Of a stretch of 10,471 nucleotides of DNA, positions 1-7,296 are shown piece after piece (positions within the stretch are counted from its first letter, which is position 1; the number at the start of each line of letters is the position of its first letter). The position numbers were made by a program, and so were the translations under genes. The notes below the pieces were generated by a model. That model made no database searches. It saw only the letters and a list, made by a program, of their open reading frames with translations, and had not been told where the DNA came from. Source of the stretch: an uncultured Planctomycetia bacterium. GTDB taxonomy: Bacteria > Planctomycetota > UBA1135 > GCA-002686595. Where the stretch lies: assembly GCA_937952135.1 (NCBI GenBank), contig CALFYL010000299.1, positions 1 through 10,471 on the forward strand, in the 5' to 3' direction.

Positions 1-31
1 CCCGCCACGTCGTTGGCGACCTCGCGGAAGT

Positions 32-224
32 CGTTCCCTCATGGTTCCCCGATGGTTCACCATTTCCAGCCCGTTGGGACGTGCGTGAGAGCGCGGAATC
101 GGGCTTGGCCGGGTCGCCACGGGCGCTGACTGCCATTTTGCCGGTGAACCATGGGCGTTCAGACGTGCGCTGTCGGTGAACCATGGTCCATGGTTCCCTT
201 TTGGTTCACCGCTGGTTCCCCGCA
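32..224. repeat. 11-bp iteron cluster with inverted copies upstream of the methylase gene
   Basis: Two triplets of a GTTCMC-containing unit repeat at an exact 11-bp pitch. The first starts at 32, 43 and 54 and the second at 192, 203 and 214. Between them GGTGAACCATGG occurs twice in the opposite orientation (143-154 and 175-186). The second copy and the following unit form a perfect dyad, AACCATGG-T-CCATGGTT, at 179-195. One helical turn per unit would place all copies on one DNA face, which is typical of cooperative protein binding. Candidate roles are an operator for the downstream genes, a replication origin, or a packaging-initiation site for the terminase encoded just downstream. The sequence does not decide between them. 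Confidence 0.8.
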
Positions 225-251
225 CTGCGGAGTTGCTGAGCGACTGAGGCC

Positions 252-1658
252 TTGTGCCGCAAGTGCGTCGCAACTACAACTGTCGAAGTCTCGACCGCAT
301 CAGAGTTCGCGGCCTCAAGTCCAAGCTGTAAGTCCAAGCCGGCCGCTCACCGTGCCCCACCACAGGCGCAGGAGTTCGACAGCTTGGACACCCTCACGAT
401 CCGCCGCGTAGCGCTCAGCGCGCTTCACGCTGACCCTGCGAACGCGCGCTCGCACGACGAGCGCAACCTCGACGCCATCGCGGCGAGCCTGAAACAGTTC
501 GCGCAGGTCGAGCCGTTGGTCGTGCAGAAGAGCACGGGCAAGGTGATCGGCGGCAATGGTCGCCTGACCGCGATGCAGGCGCTGGGGTGGACCGAGTGCG
601 ACGTGGTCGAGCTAGACGTCGACGACACGCAGGCGACGGCGCTCGGAATCGCGCTGAACAGAACTTCCGAGCTGGCCTCGTGGAACCTGCCGACGCTGGG
701 CAAGCTGCTGGAGTCCTTCCATGGCACCGACTTGTTCGACTCGCTCGGTTTCAGCGAGTCCGACCTGAGCAAGCTGCTCGACGAGATCATCGACGAGGCT
801 CCGAGCCAACTCGAAGACCCTGGCGAACAAGAGCCGCCCGAACAGGCCGTGACGCAGCGCGGCGACCTGTGGCTGCTCGGTGATCACCGCTTGCTCTGCG
901 GCGACTCGACGAACGCCGCCGACATCGCTCGCGTGCTCGACGGACGCAAGGCAAAGCTCTTCTCCAGCGACCCGCCTTACTGCGTCGACTACACTGGCAA
1001 CGACCGGCCGATCCACGACGGCAAGTCGAGCGGCAAGGACTGGAGTCACGTGTACCGCGAGGTCGACATCGCGGACCTGGGCGAGTTCCTCGACGGCGTG
1101 CTAGCCGCGTGCATCCCCCACTTGGAAGACGCCGCGCCCGTCTACATGTGGCACGCGCACGTGCAGCAGCCGACGATCGCCGCGACGTTCGAGCGCCACG
1201 GTCTGCTGCTGCATCAAGTGATCGTGTGGGTGAAGCCGTGCGCCACGTTCGGCCACGGCTACTACCGCTGGAAGCACGAGCCGTGCGCGTTCGGTTGGAA
1301 GCGTGGCTACAAGCCCACGCACGGTCTCGGGCAACTCGAAACCGTGTGGGAAGCCGACTGGGACGGCAAGGCGCGCATCACCACCTTTCATCCCACCTCG
1401 AAGCCGACGCGCTTGTTCGAGATCCCGATGACGCAGCACACCGAGCGCGGCGACGTAGTTTGCGAGCCCTTCAACGGATCTGGTTCGCAGCTTTTGGCCG
1501 CCGAGAAGCTCGGCCGTCGCTGCTGCGCGTTGGAGATCTCGCCGCCCTTCGTCGACGGCACCATCGCACGCTTCGAGCAGGCGACCGGCAAGCAAGCCAC
1601 GCTCGACGGCGACGGTCGCACGTTCGCTGAGGTCCGCGAGGAGCGCAGCGCGCCATGA
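252..1658 (+). CDS. ParB-like N-terminal domain fused to DNA adenine/cytosine-N4 methyltransferase
   Basis: This 468-residue protein probably methylates the exocyclic amine of adenine or cytosine in DNA. Residues about 54-125 form a ParB/sulfiredoxin-like domain, with DPANARSH and the box GGNGRLTAM at 100-108. The methylase follows: GDHRLLCGDS at 210-219, catalytic DPPY at 240-243, HPTSKP at 380-385, and the S-adenosylmethionine loop EPFNGSGS at 405-412. Motif IV before motif I is the beta-class order. This ParB-methylase fusion is common in phages, often beside terminase genes as here. No restriction enzyme is seen, so it is probably a solitary methylase. The start is weak: TTG at 252 lies just after an in-frame stop at 237 and has no well-spaced ribosome site. 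TTG at 384 would still keep both domains. The first 44 residues may therefore not be translated. Confidence 0.93.
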   Translation: MCRKCVATTTVEVSTASEFAASSPSCKSKPAAHRAPPQAQEFDSLDTLTIRRVALSALHADPANARSHDERNLDAIAASLKQFAQVEPLVVQKSTGKVIGGNGRLTAMQALGWTECDVVELDVDDTQATALGIALNRTSELASWNLPTLGKLLESFHGTDLFDSLGFSESDLSKLLDEIIDEAPSQLEDPGEQEPPEQAVTQRGDLWLLGDHRLLCGDSTNAADIARVLDGRKAKLFSSDPPYCVDYTGNDRPIHDGKSSGKDWSHVYREVDIADLGEFLDGVLAACIPHLEDAAPVYMWHAHVQQPTIAATFERHGLLLHQVIVWVKPCATFGHGYYRWKHEPCAFGWKRGYKPTHGLGQLETVWEADWDGKARITTFHPTSKPTRLFEIPMTQHTERGDVVCEPFNGSGSQLLAAEKLGRRCCALEISPPFVDGTIARFEQATGKQATLDGDGRTFAEVREERSAP

Positions 1659-2137
1659 CTTCAGCCAAGAAGATCCCCGAGGACGCCTTCGCGTTCTACG
1701 TCGCGATGGGGGCTGAGCGCAGCTACGACTCGGTGGCGCGCAAGTACTCGGTCAGCAAGCGCGCCGTGGTCAAGCACGCCGGCCGCGCGAAATGGGTGGA
1801 GCGCCTCGCCGCCATCGAAGTGGAGACGCGTCGGCTGACCGATCAGAGGCTGGCCGACGAGCTGCACTCGATCAACATGCAGCACGGCAAGCTGCTCAAG
1901 GCCATGGCGAGCCGCGTGGCGAGTGGCCTAGCGAACTTCCAACTCACCAGCGCGATGGAGGCGATGCGAGGGGCCGAGATCGTGATCAAGCTCCAGCGGC
2001 TGATCGCGGGCGCGCCCAGCGAGAGCACCGCGTTGTCCATCGAGCGCGTCACGCGCGACGAGTTGGCGCGGCTGGTGACCACCGACCCCGAGACCGACGA
2101 CGACTGGGACACTGGGGAGAGCGATGCGCCTCGATAA
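1655..2137 (+). CDS. Terminase small subunit-like HTH protein
   Basis: A 160-residue protein with an N-terminal helix-turn-helix at about residues 22-48 (RSYDSVARKYSVSKRAVVKH, then a conserved W at 47). It continues with a long helical region (about 50-117) and an acidic tail (TDPETDDDWDTGESD). This layout matches phage terminase small subunits, which bind the packaging-initiation site and deliver DNA to the large subunit. The identification rests on fold-like pattern and position, because these proteins diverge quickly. The ATG overlaps the methylase stop (ATGA at 1655) with GAGGAG upstream at 1638-1643. Its own end overlaps the terminase large subunit start by 14 bases, so the three genes are translationally coupled. 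The repeats at 32-224 are an attractive but unproven binding site. It could otherwise be a simple DNA-binding regulator. Confidence 0.75.
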   Translation: MTSAKKIPEDAFAFYVAMGAERSYDSVARKYSVSKRAVVKHAGRAKWVERLAAIEVETRRLTDQRLADELHSINMQHGKLLKAMASRVASGLANFQLTSAMEAMRGAEIVIKLQRLIAGAPSESTALSIERVTRDELARLVTTDPETDDDWDTGESDAPR

Positions 2138-3104
2138 GCGCGCTCTGTTCGCCACGGTTGGCTACGCGCCGCACCCGGGCCAAGCGCGCGTGCACCGCTC
2201 CAAGGCTCCGCGCCGAGTGCTTGCGTGCGGTGTGCGTTGGGGGAAGAGCACCTGCGCTGTGTACGAGTGTGTGGCGGCGCTGATGGAGCCGCGCGAGGTG
2301 TCGATCGGTTGGGTTTGCGCGCCGACCTATGACCTGGCTGAGCGCATCTACAGGCGCGTGGTGTCCGTCGTCGACCGTCACTTCCACCATCGCGTGCTCG
2401 AGCGCAACGAACGCGAACGCAAGCTCGTGGTCTGCAACCTCGGCGGCGGGCGTTCGGAGCTGCGCGCCAAGTCGGCCGACAACCCCGACAGCTTGCTCGG
2501 CGAAGGACTGGACTACTTGGTGGTGGATGAGGCGACGAGGCTGAGCGCCTCGATCTGGGAAGAACACTTGAGCCAGAGGTTGATCGACAAGCGCGGCTGG
2601 GCGTTGCTCTTGAGCACACCGTCGGGATGGAGTTGGTTTGCCAAGCTGCACCGGCGCGGGCTCAAGGATCGCGACGCCGACTACAAGAGCTGGAATGCGC
2701 CGAGCTGGGAGAACCCCAGGCTCACGCGCAGCGTCATCGAGGCCGAGCGCGGCAGGCTCAGCGCGGACAATTTCGATGAGCAGTACGGAGGCGAGTTCGT
2801 CGGCGAGAACCCGTTCCCGTGCGATGTGTGCGGCGGGCCGAGCCCTGACGTGATCGGCATGGTGTTGTTGCGCGACGACGAGCAACTCGCGGAGTGCGCC
2901 GAATGCGGCAAGCCGGTCGACGAGAAGGGTCACACGCTGGTGCGCCGCGAAGCGAGCGGCGCGGTGATGTTCCAGTCGATCCGACTTGTCGAACGGCCGG
3001 GCTGCGTGGTGCATCTGCCGCCAGGAAAGGCGGGCAGCGGCCAGGGCGGCGTGCTGATCGAGGCGGGCGACCGCGCAGGCTCGGTCTTCGAAGTGGACGG
3101 TTGA
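2124..3104 (+). CDS. Terminase large subunit ATPase, apparently lacking the nuclease domain
   Basis: This 326-residue protein carries the ATPase half of a phage DNA-packaging motor. The adenine-binding-like YAPHPGQARVH lies at 14-24, Walker A GVRWGKST at 36-43, Walker B YLVVDEATR at 131-139, and the coupling motif STPSG at 164-168. The usual WENPRL and DEQYGGEF stretches follow at 195-225. Family members normally run to about 400-550 residues and continue into an RNase H-like nuclease with a conserved acidic triad. Here the chain switches at about 230 to a zinc-ribbon-like segment (C233-x2-C236, C258-x2-C261) and stops. Reading past the stop in the other frames shows no nuclease. A GGGGAGAG ribosome site (2114-2121) supports the ATG start. 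It may be a real short variant needing a partner nuclease, or a decayed copy. The ATPase identity is firm. Confidence 0.9.
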   Translation: MRLDKRALFATVGYAPHPGQARVHRSKAPRRVLACGVRWGKSTCAVYECVAALMEPREVSIGWVCAPTYDLAERIYRRVVSVVDRHFHHRVLERNERERKLVVCNLGGGRSELRAKSADNPDSLLGEGLDYLVVDEATRLSASIWEEHLSQRLIDKRGWALLLSTPSGWSWFAKLHRRGLKDRDADYKSWNAPSWENPRLTRSVIEAERGRLSADNFDEQYGGEFVGENPFPCDVCGGPSPDVIGMVLLRDDEQLAECAECGKPVDEKGHTLVRREASGAVMFQSIRLVERPGCVVHLPPGKAGSGQGGVLIEAGDRAGSVFEVDG

Positions 3105-3205
3105 GGACGGCGCGGCTCGCGGCCGACGCGCGCGAGGTCTGGATTGCGGGCAGGCGCTACGGGGCGGATAGTCCGCGACCTCGGCAAAGCCCGGAGTCCA
3201 GTCGC

Positions 3206-4309
3206 ATGTCCAAGAAGCAGTCCAAGAAGCGTTCGAACGCAACCGCCCTTGCTCCGCGCGCCACGTCGTCGACTACCACTGGGATCGACTACTACCCGAA
3301 GACAGCGGAAGCGTTCGAGGTGCTGATCATGGCCTTCGTCGAAGCGGAAGGCGTGATCCGAGTCGCACGGAATGTGAGCCGGCGGATCGACCTCGCGAAG
3401 CAGATGGGAGCCGCTCCGGGCTACGTGCGCAAGCCCGACTCCGACGACTCGCCCGACCAAGCGGCGATGCTCAGTCAAATGCGCGAAGAGCTTCCGACTG
3501 GGCTCAGGGAACTGAATCAGGCGGTGGACACGTACTTCGACACAGAGGCCCGATTCCGCGCCCAAGTCGAACGGGCCAAGGCGGCGATCGACGCAGCGGC
3601 CTTCGAGTTGGACTCGCTGCAAACTCCTCCACTGCGGCGCACCACGATCGCGATCCGACGAGCGCTCCGAAACCTCAGCGGAAGCGTGCCTTACCCGATG
3701 ACCTCGGGGTGGGCCGCTGCGGCCGAGCCCGCCGTGCTCGAGGGGATTGGGGTCACGGCGCGCCGCGTCTCCTTCTGGATCGAGGAGCTGCGCCTCCTTG
3801 TCCGGCCGCGCCACACCATGCCGCTCGCGCAGCCGCACGGCGAATCTGACACGTCGAGACGCGCGCCGGTCGGAGCGGCGAGCGTCACCCCGAAGGCGAG
3901 CCAGACTCGCAATACGCGCACGCACCAACTGTCGCGCGACGCGCACCGACTCAAGCTCGCAAACTCTGATCGACTCGACGTGCTCGCCGAAACGCTCACG
4001 CCCCTGCACATGATGATCCTGAGGGCGCTGAAGGAGTACGTCGCCTGCACACCGGACGATGTCGCATCAAAGCAGGCGCTGTGTGACAACGTGATGCAGG
4101 GCCGATTGGCCACCTCCCTCACCAAGCCGCTCCACCACCTCAAGCGCCTCGATCTGGTGGGATCCACTAGCGGTCGATCGGGCGGCTACTGGATCAAGCC
4201 GAAGGGGCTCGCGGTCATCCAGCATCGCGACGAGCCGCATTCACGGCATTCTGCCGCGGACAAGCAGCGGGCGCAGGATGGTCAGCGAGAGAAGGCCGAC
4301 TCCAAATGA
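3206..4309 (+). CDS. Unrecognised protein with C-terminal winged helix-turn-helix
   Basis: A 367-residue protein of unknown function. Its basic N-terminus (MSKKQSKKRS) leads into a mostly helical region at about 30-200. A low-complexity basic linker follows (about 205-250). Residues 264-338 look like a winged helix: a helix pair, then LTKPLHHLKRLDLVGS and the wing GRSGGYWIKPKG, as in MarR/ArsR-type DNA-binding folds. It probably binds DNA, either as a regulator of the flanking operons or as a packaging/replication accessory factor. The ATG at 3206 has GGAG at 3193-3196. The frame stays open further upstream, but that part is an arginine-rich shadow of the terminase gene. CGA arginine codons appear at least eight times by eye, against about three in the far longer primase gene. 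This hints at a different origin. The 3105-3205 gap holds no recognised feature. Confidence 0.8.
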   Translation: MSKKQSKKRSNATALAPRATSSTTTGIDYYPKTAEAFEVLIMAFVEAEGVIRVARNVSRRIDLAKQMGAAPGYVRKPDSDDSPDQAAMLSQMREELPTGLRELNQAVDTYFDTEARFRAQVERAKAAIDAAAFELDSLQTPPLRRTTIAIRRALRNLSGSVPYPMTSGWAAAAEPAVLEGIGVTARRVSFWIEELRLLVRPRHTMPLAQPHGESDTSRRAPVGAASVTPKASQTRNTRTHQLSRDAHRLKLANSDRLDVLAETLTPLHMMILRALKEYVACTPDDVASKQALCDNVMQGRLATSLTKPLHHLKRLDLVGSTSGRSGGYWIKPKGLAVIQHRDEPHSRHSAADKQRAQDGQREKADSK

Positions 4310-4327
4310 TGGTCAAGATCGACCATC
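4308..4327. repeat. Short inverted repeat at the end of the winged-helix gene
   Basis: GATGGTC (4308-4314) and GACCATC (4321-4327) are perfect 7-bp arms around the loop AAGATC, overlapping the stop codon of the preceding gene. There is no T-run after it, so it is not a canonical intrinsic terminator. It may be an operator-like dyad for the start of the replication operon. The rest of the 218-bp gap up to 4527 shows no gene. I could not place a convincing -35/-10 pair in it, although the promoter of the operon must lie there or further upstream. Confidence 0.4.
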
Positions 4328-4527
4328 GATTGCCACCGATAGCCATCTAACGCGGGTCGTTCTTTCTCCGGGGCTGAACGAACTTCGCGACCGTCCCGCT
4401 GGGCGATTTTGTCCGGCGCGACCTCGCTGAGGTTCTCAATGTCCGACTCCCTTGTCGCCCCGCGGTTCACTCGAACGCACGGGCTCGTACGTCTCGCTCC
4501 TTTCGGCATTGACGCGAGGTGGCGGCC

Positions 4528-7296
4528 ATGACGCCCAACGAGCGTCCCGAGTCGGAGCCGCCGTCGTCGGATCCGAGCGCTGCAGTCCAACGCGCGCAGC
4601 CGAGTTCCGAGGGCGAGCGCGAGACCATCCACGCCGCCGTCGAGCTCGGTGCTGCCCTGTACTTCGCCGTCCCTGGCCAAGTTGTGGAACTGCGTGCGCT
4701 CAAGGCGCAAGGCGTTCCGGGCTCCGGCGTCGTGTCGGGCTACTTCGACAACAAGGAAGCGTTCATCGACGCGGCTCTGAGCTTGGACGGCCACGCTCAC
4801 GGCGTCTACGCCACGCTCAATCCGGTACTGCCGGCGCACCTGTCGCGCGCACCCAACCGGCTGGAGCCAGCCCCCGCCCAGACCACGGGCGACGCCGAGA
4901 TCCTCCAGCGCACGCGGCTGCTCATCGACGTGGACCCAAACCGCCCCAGCGGCGTGTCGTCGACGGACCCAGAGTTGGAGGCGGCACTTGTGCTCCGCGA
5001 CGAGATCGTCGCGTACTTGTCCTCCGTGGGCTTTCCGGCCCCCGCGCTCGCCATGAGCGGCAACGGCGCGCACGCCGTGTACGCCATCGACCTGCCCACG
5101 GACGACGATGGTCTCGTCGCCAAGGTCCTCCGATCTCTCGCGTTTCGCTTCGACACTGACACGCAGCGGGTCGACCAGAAGGTCTTCAACGCCGCCCGCA
5201 TCTGCAAGCTGTACGGCACCGTCGCCTGCAAGGGGCAGGCGTCGGCAGATCGCCCCCACCGGCGCAGCTACGTCTCGCTGCCGGAAGGCGGCCTCCAGGT
5301 TGTGCCTGCTGACTTACTGCGCGTCGTCGCGGCGCAGAAGCAGGTGTTCGTGGACATGACCACCGCGCCCAAGCGCGGGCCGACCGGGCAGGCCTTGGAT
5401 GTCGAAGCGCTGCTACGCAAGGCTGGCGTCGAAGTCTCGCGTAGCGGCCCATGGAACGGCGGCCGGCGCTGGGTGCTCGCGACGTGCCCGTTCAATCCCG
5501 AGCACGACGATCGGTCGGCCTTCGTTGTGCAACTCGCGAGCGGCGCGGTCGACGCCGGTTGCCACCACAACGGATGCGCCGGCAAGGGATGGCGCGAGAT
5601 GCGCGCGGTGCTCGACCCAAGCTGGGCGGTGCGCCAGCAGGCTTTTGGCAGTTCTGTCAGTTCGGGCGTAGAGGCAAATGAAAAAAACTGGAACGCGCCG
5701 CAGCCTCTTCCGGACGGTCTGCCTCCGGTTCGGGAGTTCGGCTTCGCGCTGTTGCCCGACACGCTGCAGGCCTACGTCCAAGACATCGCCGAGCGCATCC
5801 AGTGTCCGCCGGACTTCCCAGCCGTCGCGACGATGGTCGTGCTCGCCGGCGCTGTCGGGCGGAAGGTGGGGATCCGGCCGAAGCGCTACGACGACTGGCT
5901 TGTCGTGCCGAACCTGTGGGGCGCGGTGATCGGCCGCCCGGGCGTGATGAAGACCCCGGCCATCGCTGAGCCGCTCAACCTGCTCAAGCGCTTGGAGATC
6001 GAGGCGCACAAGGAACACCAGGGAGCGCAGAAGGCGCACGCGGCTGAAGAGCTGGTCAACAAGGCGCGCCGCAAGGAAGCCGAGAGGGCGGTGAAGAACG
6101 CTCTGGAGGCGGGCGAGGACCCGATGCCTCTTGCGCAACAAGCGGTCAGCGGCGAGTCGACCCCTCCGGTCCGCCGTCGCTACATCGTGAACGACTCGAC
6201 CGTCGAGAAGCTGGGCGAGCTTCTGAATGAGAACCCCAACGGCCTCACGTGCTTCCGAGATGAGCTTGTCGGCTTCCTGAAGTCACTCGAACGCGAAGGA
6301 CAGGAGAGCGCGCGCTCGTTCTACCTGGAGGCGTGGAACGGCACGGGGAGCTTCACGTACGACAGGATCAGCCGCGGCACTGTGGTGATCGAGGCAGCGA
6401 CGGTCTCCCTGATCGGCGCAATCCAGCCCGGTCCGTTGCACGCCTACTTGGCGCAGGCCGTCGTCGGCATGGCGCAGGACGACGGGTTCATTCAACGCAT
6501 CCAGTTGTTCGTGTGGCCGGACATCAGCGCGACGTGGCGCAACGTGGATCGCTGGCCCGACTCGAATGCGCGCAGGGCGGCGTTCCGGCTCGTGGAGCGC
6601 CTCGACAAACTGGCCCCCGGTGACATCGGGTGCGAGAGGGACCCGCTCGACAAGGACGGCATCCCGTTCCTTCGGTTTACCAGCGACGCCCAGGAGAGGT
6701 TCGACGCCTGGCGGGAGGAGCTGGAGCCGCGTGTGCGGTCGGGCGAAGAGTGTCCAGCGATCGAAAGCCACCTGGCGAAGTACCGCAGTCTGGTCCCTTC
6801 GCTCGCACTGCTGATCCATCTCGCCGAAGGTGGCGTCGGCTCGGTCGGCCTGGCCGCGTTGCAGAAGGCGTTGGGCTGGGCCACCTACCTCGAAGCGCAC
6901 GCGCGGCGGTTGTACGCGGTAGCGAGCAACCCCGAGCTGTTCGCGGCGCGCGCGCTCGCCGACAAGATCCTCGACGGCAAGGTCTCGGACGGCTTCGCCC
7001 TCCGCGACGTGTACCGACACGGCTGGTCGCAGCTCTCTAACAAGGATGCGGCCCGCCAAGCCGTCGCGTACCTGATCGACCTGGACTGGCTGTCGGAGGA
7101 GCGCGAGCAGACCGGAGGCGCGCCGAAGACGCGCTACTTCATCAACCCGAGGTTGAGCGAGCTGAAGCGCGAGACCGTGGTGGAGGCCGACGTGGCGCAG
7201 ACGCCTGACAGCGCGCAGGCCGAAGCCGCGCCCGCGGCCGACAACGCGCAGGACAGCGCGCCGGAAGCGGAGCCGACCGGTTGGGAGGAATTCTGA
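4528..7296 (+). CDS. Primase-polymerase fused to DUF3987 helicase-like domain
   Basis: A 922-residue replication protein. Residues about 35-265 resemble an archaeo-eukaryotic-type primase: the metal-binding acidic motif LLIDVDP at 131-137, SGNGAHAVYAID at 177-188, and VDQKVFNAARICKLYGT at 215-231. A zinc-binding segment follows (C320, H326, C345, C350; ending GKGWREMRAVL). Residues about 405-690 are a DUF3987-type P-loop helicase-like domain. It has the atypical Walker A GRPGVMKTPA at 469-478, a lysine-rich helical insertion at about 485-545, and acidic LTCFRDE at 573-579. A small C-terminal winged-helix-like region (about 820-875) and an acidic tail ending GWEEF complete it. It probably primes and unwinds the element's own DNA. 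GAGG at 4516-4519 favours ATG 4528; an in-frame GTG at 4519 would overlap that site. The tail overlaps the next start (TGATG). Confidence 0.92.
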   Translation: MTPNERPESEPPSSDPSAAVQRAQPSSEGERETIHAAVELGAALYFAVPGQVVELRALKAQGVPGSGVVSGYFDNKEAFIDAALSLDGHAHGVYATLNPVLPAHLSRAPNRLEPAPAQTTGDAEILQRTRLLIDVDPNRPSGVSSTDPELEAALVLRDEIVAYLSSVGFPAPALAMSGNGAHAVYAIDLPTDDDGLVAKVLRSLAFRFDTDTQRVDQKVFNAARICKLYGTVACKGQASADRPHRRSYVSLPEGGLQVVPADLLRVVAAQKQVFVDMTTAPKRGPTGQALDVEALLRKAGVEVSRSGPWNGGRRWVLATCPFNPEHDDRSAFVVQLASGAVDAGCHHNGCAGKGWREMRAVLDPSWAVRQQAFGSSVSSGVEANEKNWNAPQPLPDGLPPVREFGFALLPDTLQAYVQDIAERIQCPPDFPAVATMVVLAGAVGRKVGIRPKRYDDWLVVPNLWGAVIGRPGVMKTPAIAEPLNLLKRLEIEAHKEHQGAQKAHAAEELVNKARRKEAERAVKNALEAGEDPMPLAQQAVSGESTPPVRRRYIVNDSTVEKLGELLNENPNGLTCFRDELVGFLKSLEREGQESARSFYLEAWNGTGSFTYDRISRGTVVIEAATVSLIGAIQPGPLHAYLAQAVVGMAQDDGFIQRIQLFVWPDISATWRNVDRWPDSNARRAAFRLVERLDKLAPGDIGCERDPLDKDGIPFLRFTSDAQERFDAWREELEPRVRSGEECPAIESHLAKYRSLVPSLALLIHLAEGGVGSVGLAALQKALGWATYLEAHARRLYAVASNPELFAARALADKILDGKVSDGFALRDVYRHGWSQLSNKDAARQAVAYLIDLDWLSEEREQTGGAPKTRYFINPRLSELKRETVVEADVAQTPDSAQAEAAPAADNAQDSAPEAEPTGWEEF
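5642..5675 (+). repeat. Solitary arm of the coding palindromic repeat, inside the primase gene
   Basis: CTTTTGGCAGTTCTGTCAGT at 5642-5661 matches the right arm at 7534-7553 in 19 of 20 positions. The likeness continues to a shared TAGAGGC (5669-5675 and 7560-7566). It lies in the same codon phase as the copies in the next gene, encoding FGSSVSS here against FVSSVSS there. It falls in the linker between the primase zinc segment and the DUF3987 domain. No matching left arm is visible upstream, so it cannot form the same hairpin. Confidence 0.8.

Noticed and set aside
32..224. CRISPR-like array
   Set aside because: The units are only 11 bp with no spacers and come in two triplets, so they are protein-binding-type repeats.
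151..411. 86-residue open frame starting in the iteron region
   Set aside because: It overlaps the repeats and the methylase start, lacks a ribosome site and has no recognisable pattern.
2894..3205. Upstream extension of the winged-helix gene
   Set aside because: It overlaps the terminase tail, is low-complexity and arginine-rich, and the ATG at 3206 has its own ribosome site.
2049..3242. Long minus-strand open frame opposite the terminase gene
   Set aside because: It is antisense to a gene with clear motifs, has biased composition and no recognisable domain, and is typical of high-GC shadow frames.
4356..4384. Possible terminator hairpin with GTTC/GAAC ends
   Set aside because: The stem is only 4-5 bp around a long loop and has no T-run.
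4409..4440. Possible promoter, TTGTCC followed by a weak -10-like stretch
   Set aside because: The spacing of about 19 bases and the poor -10 match are not better than chance, and the host promoter consensus is unknown.
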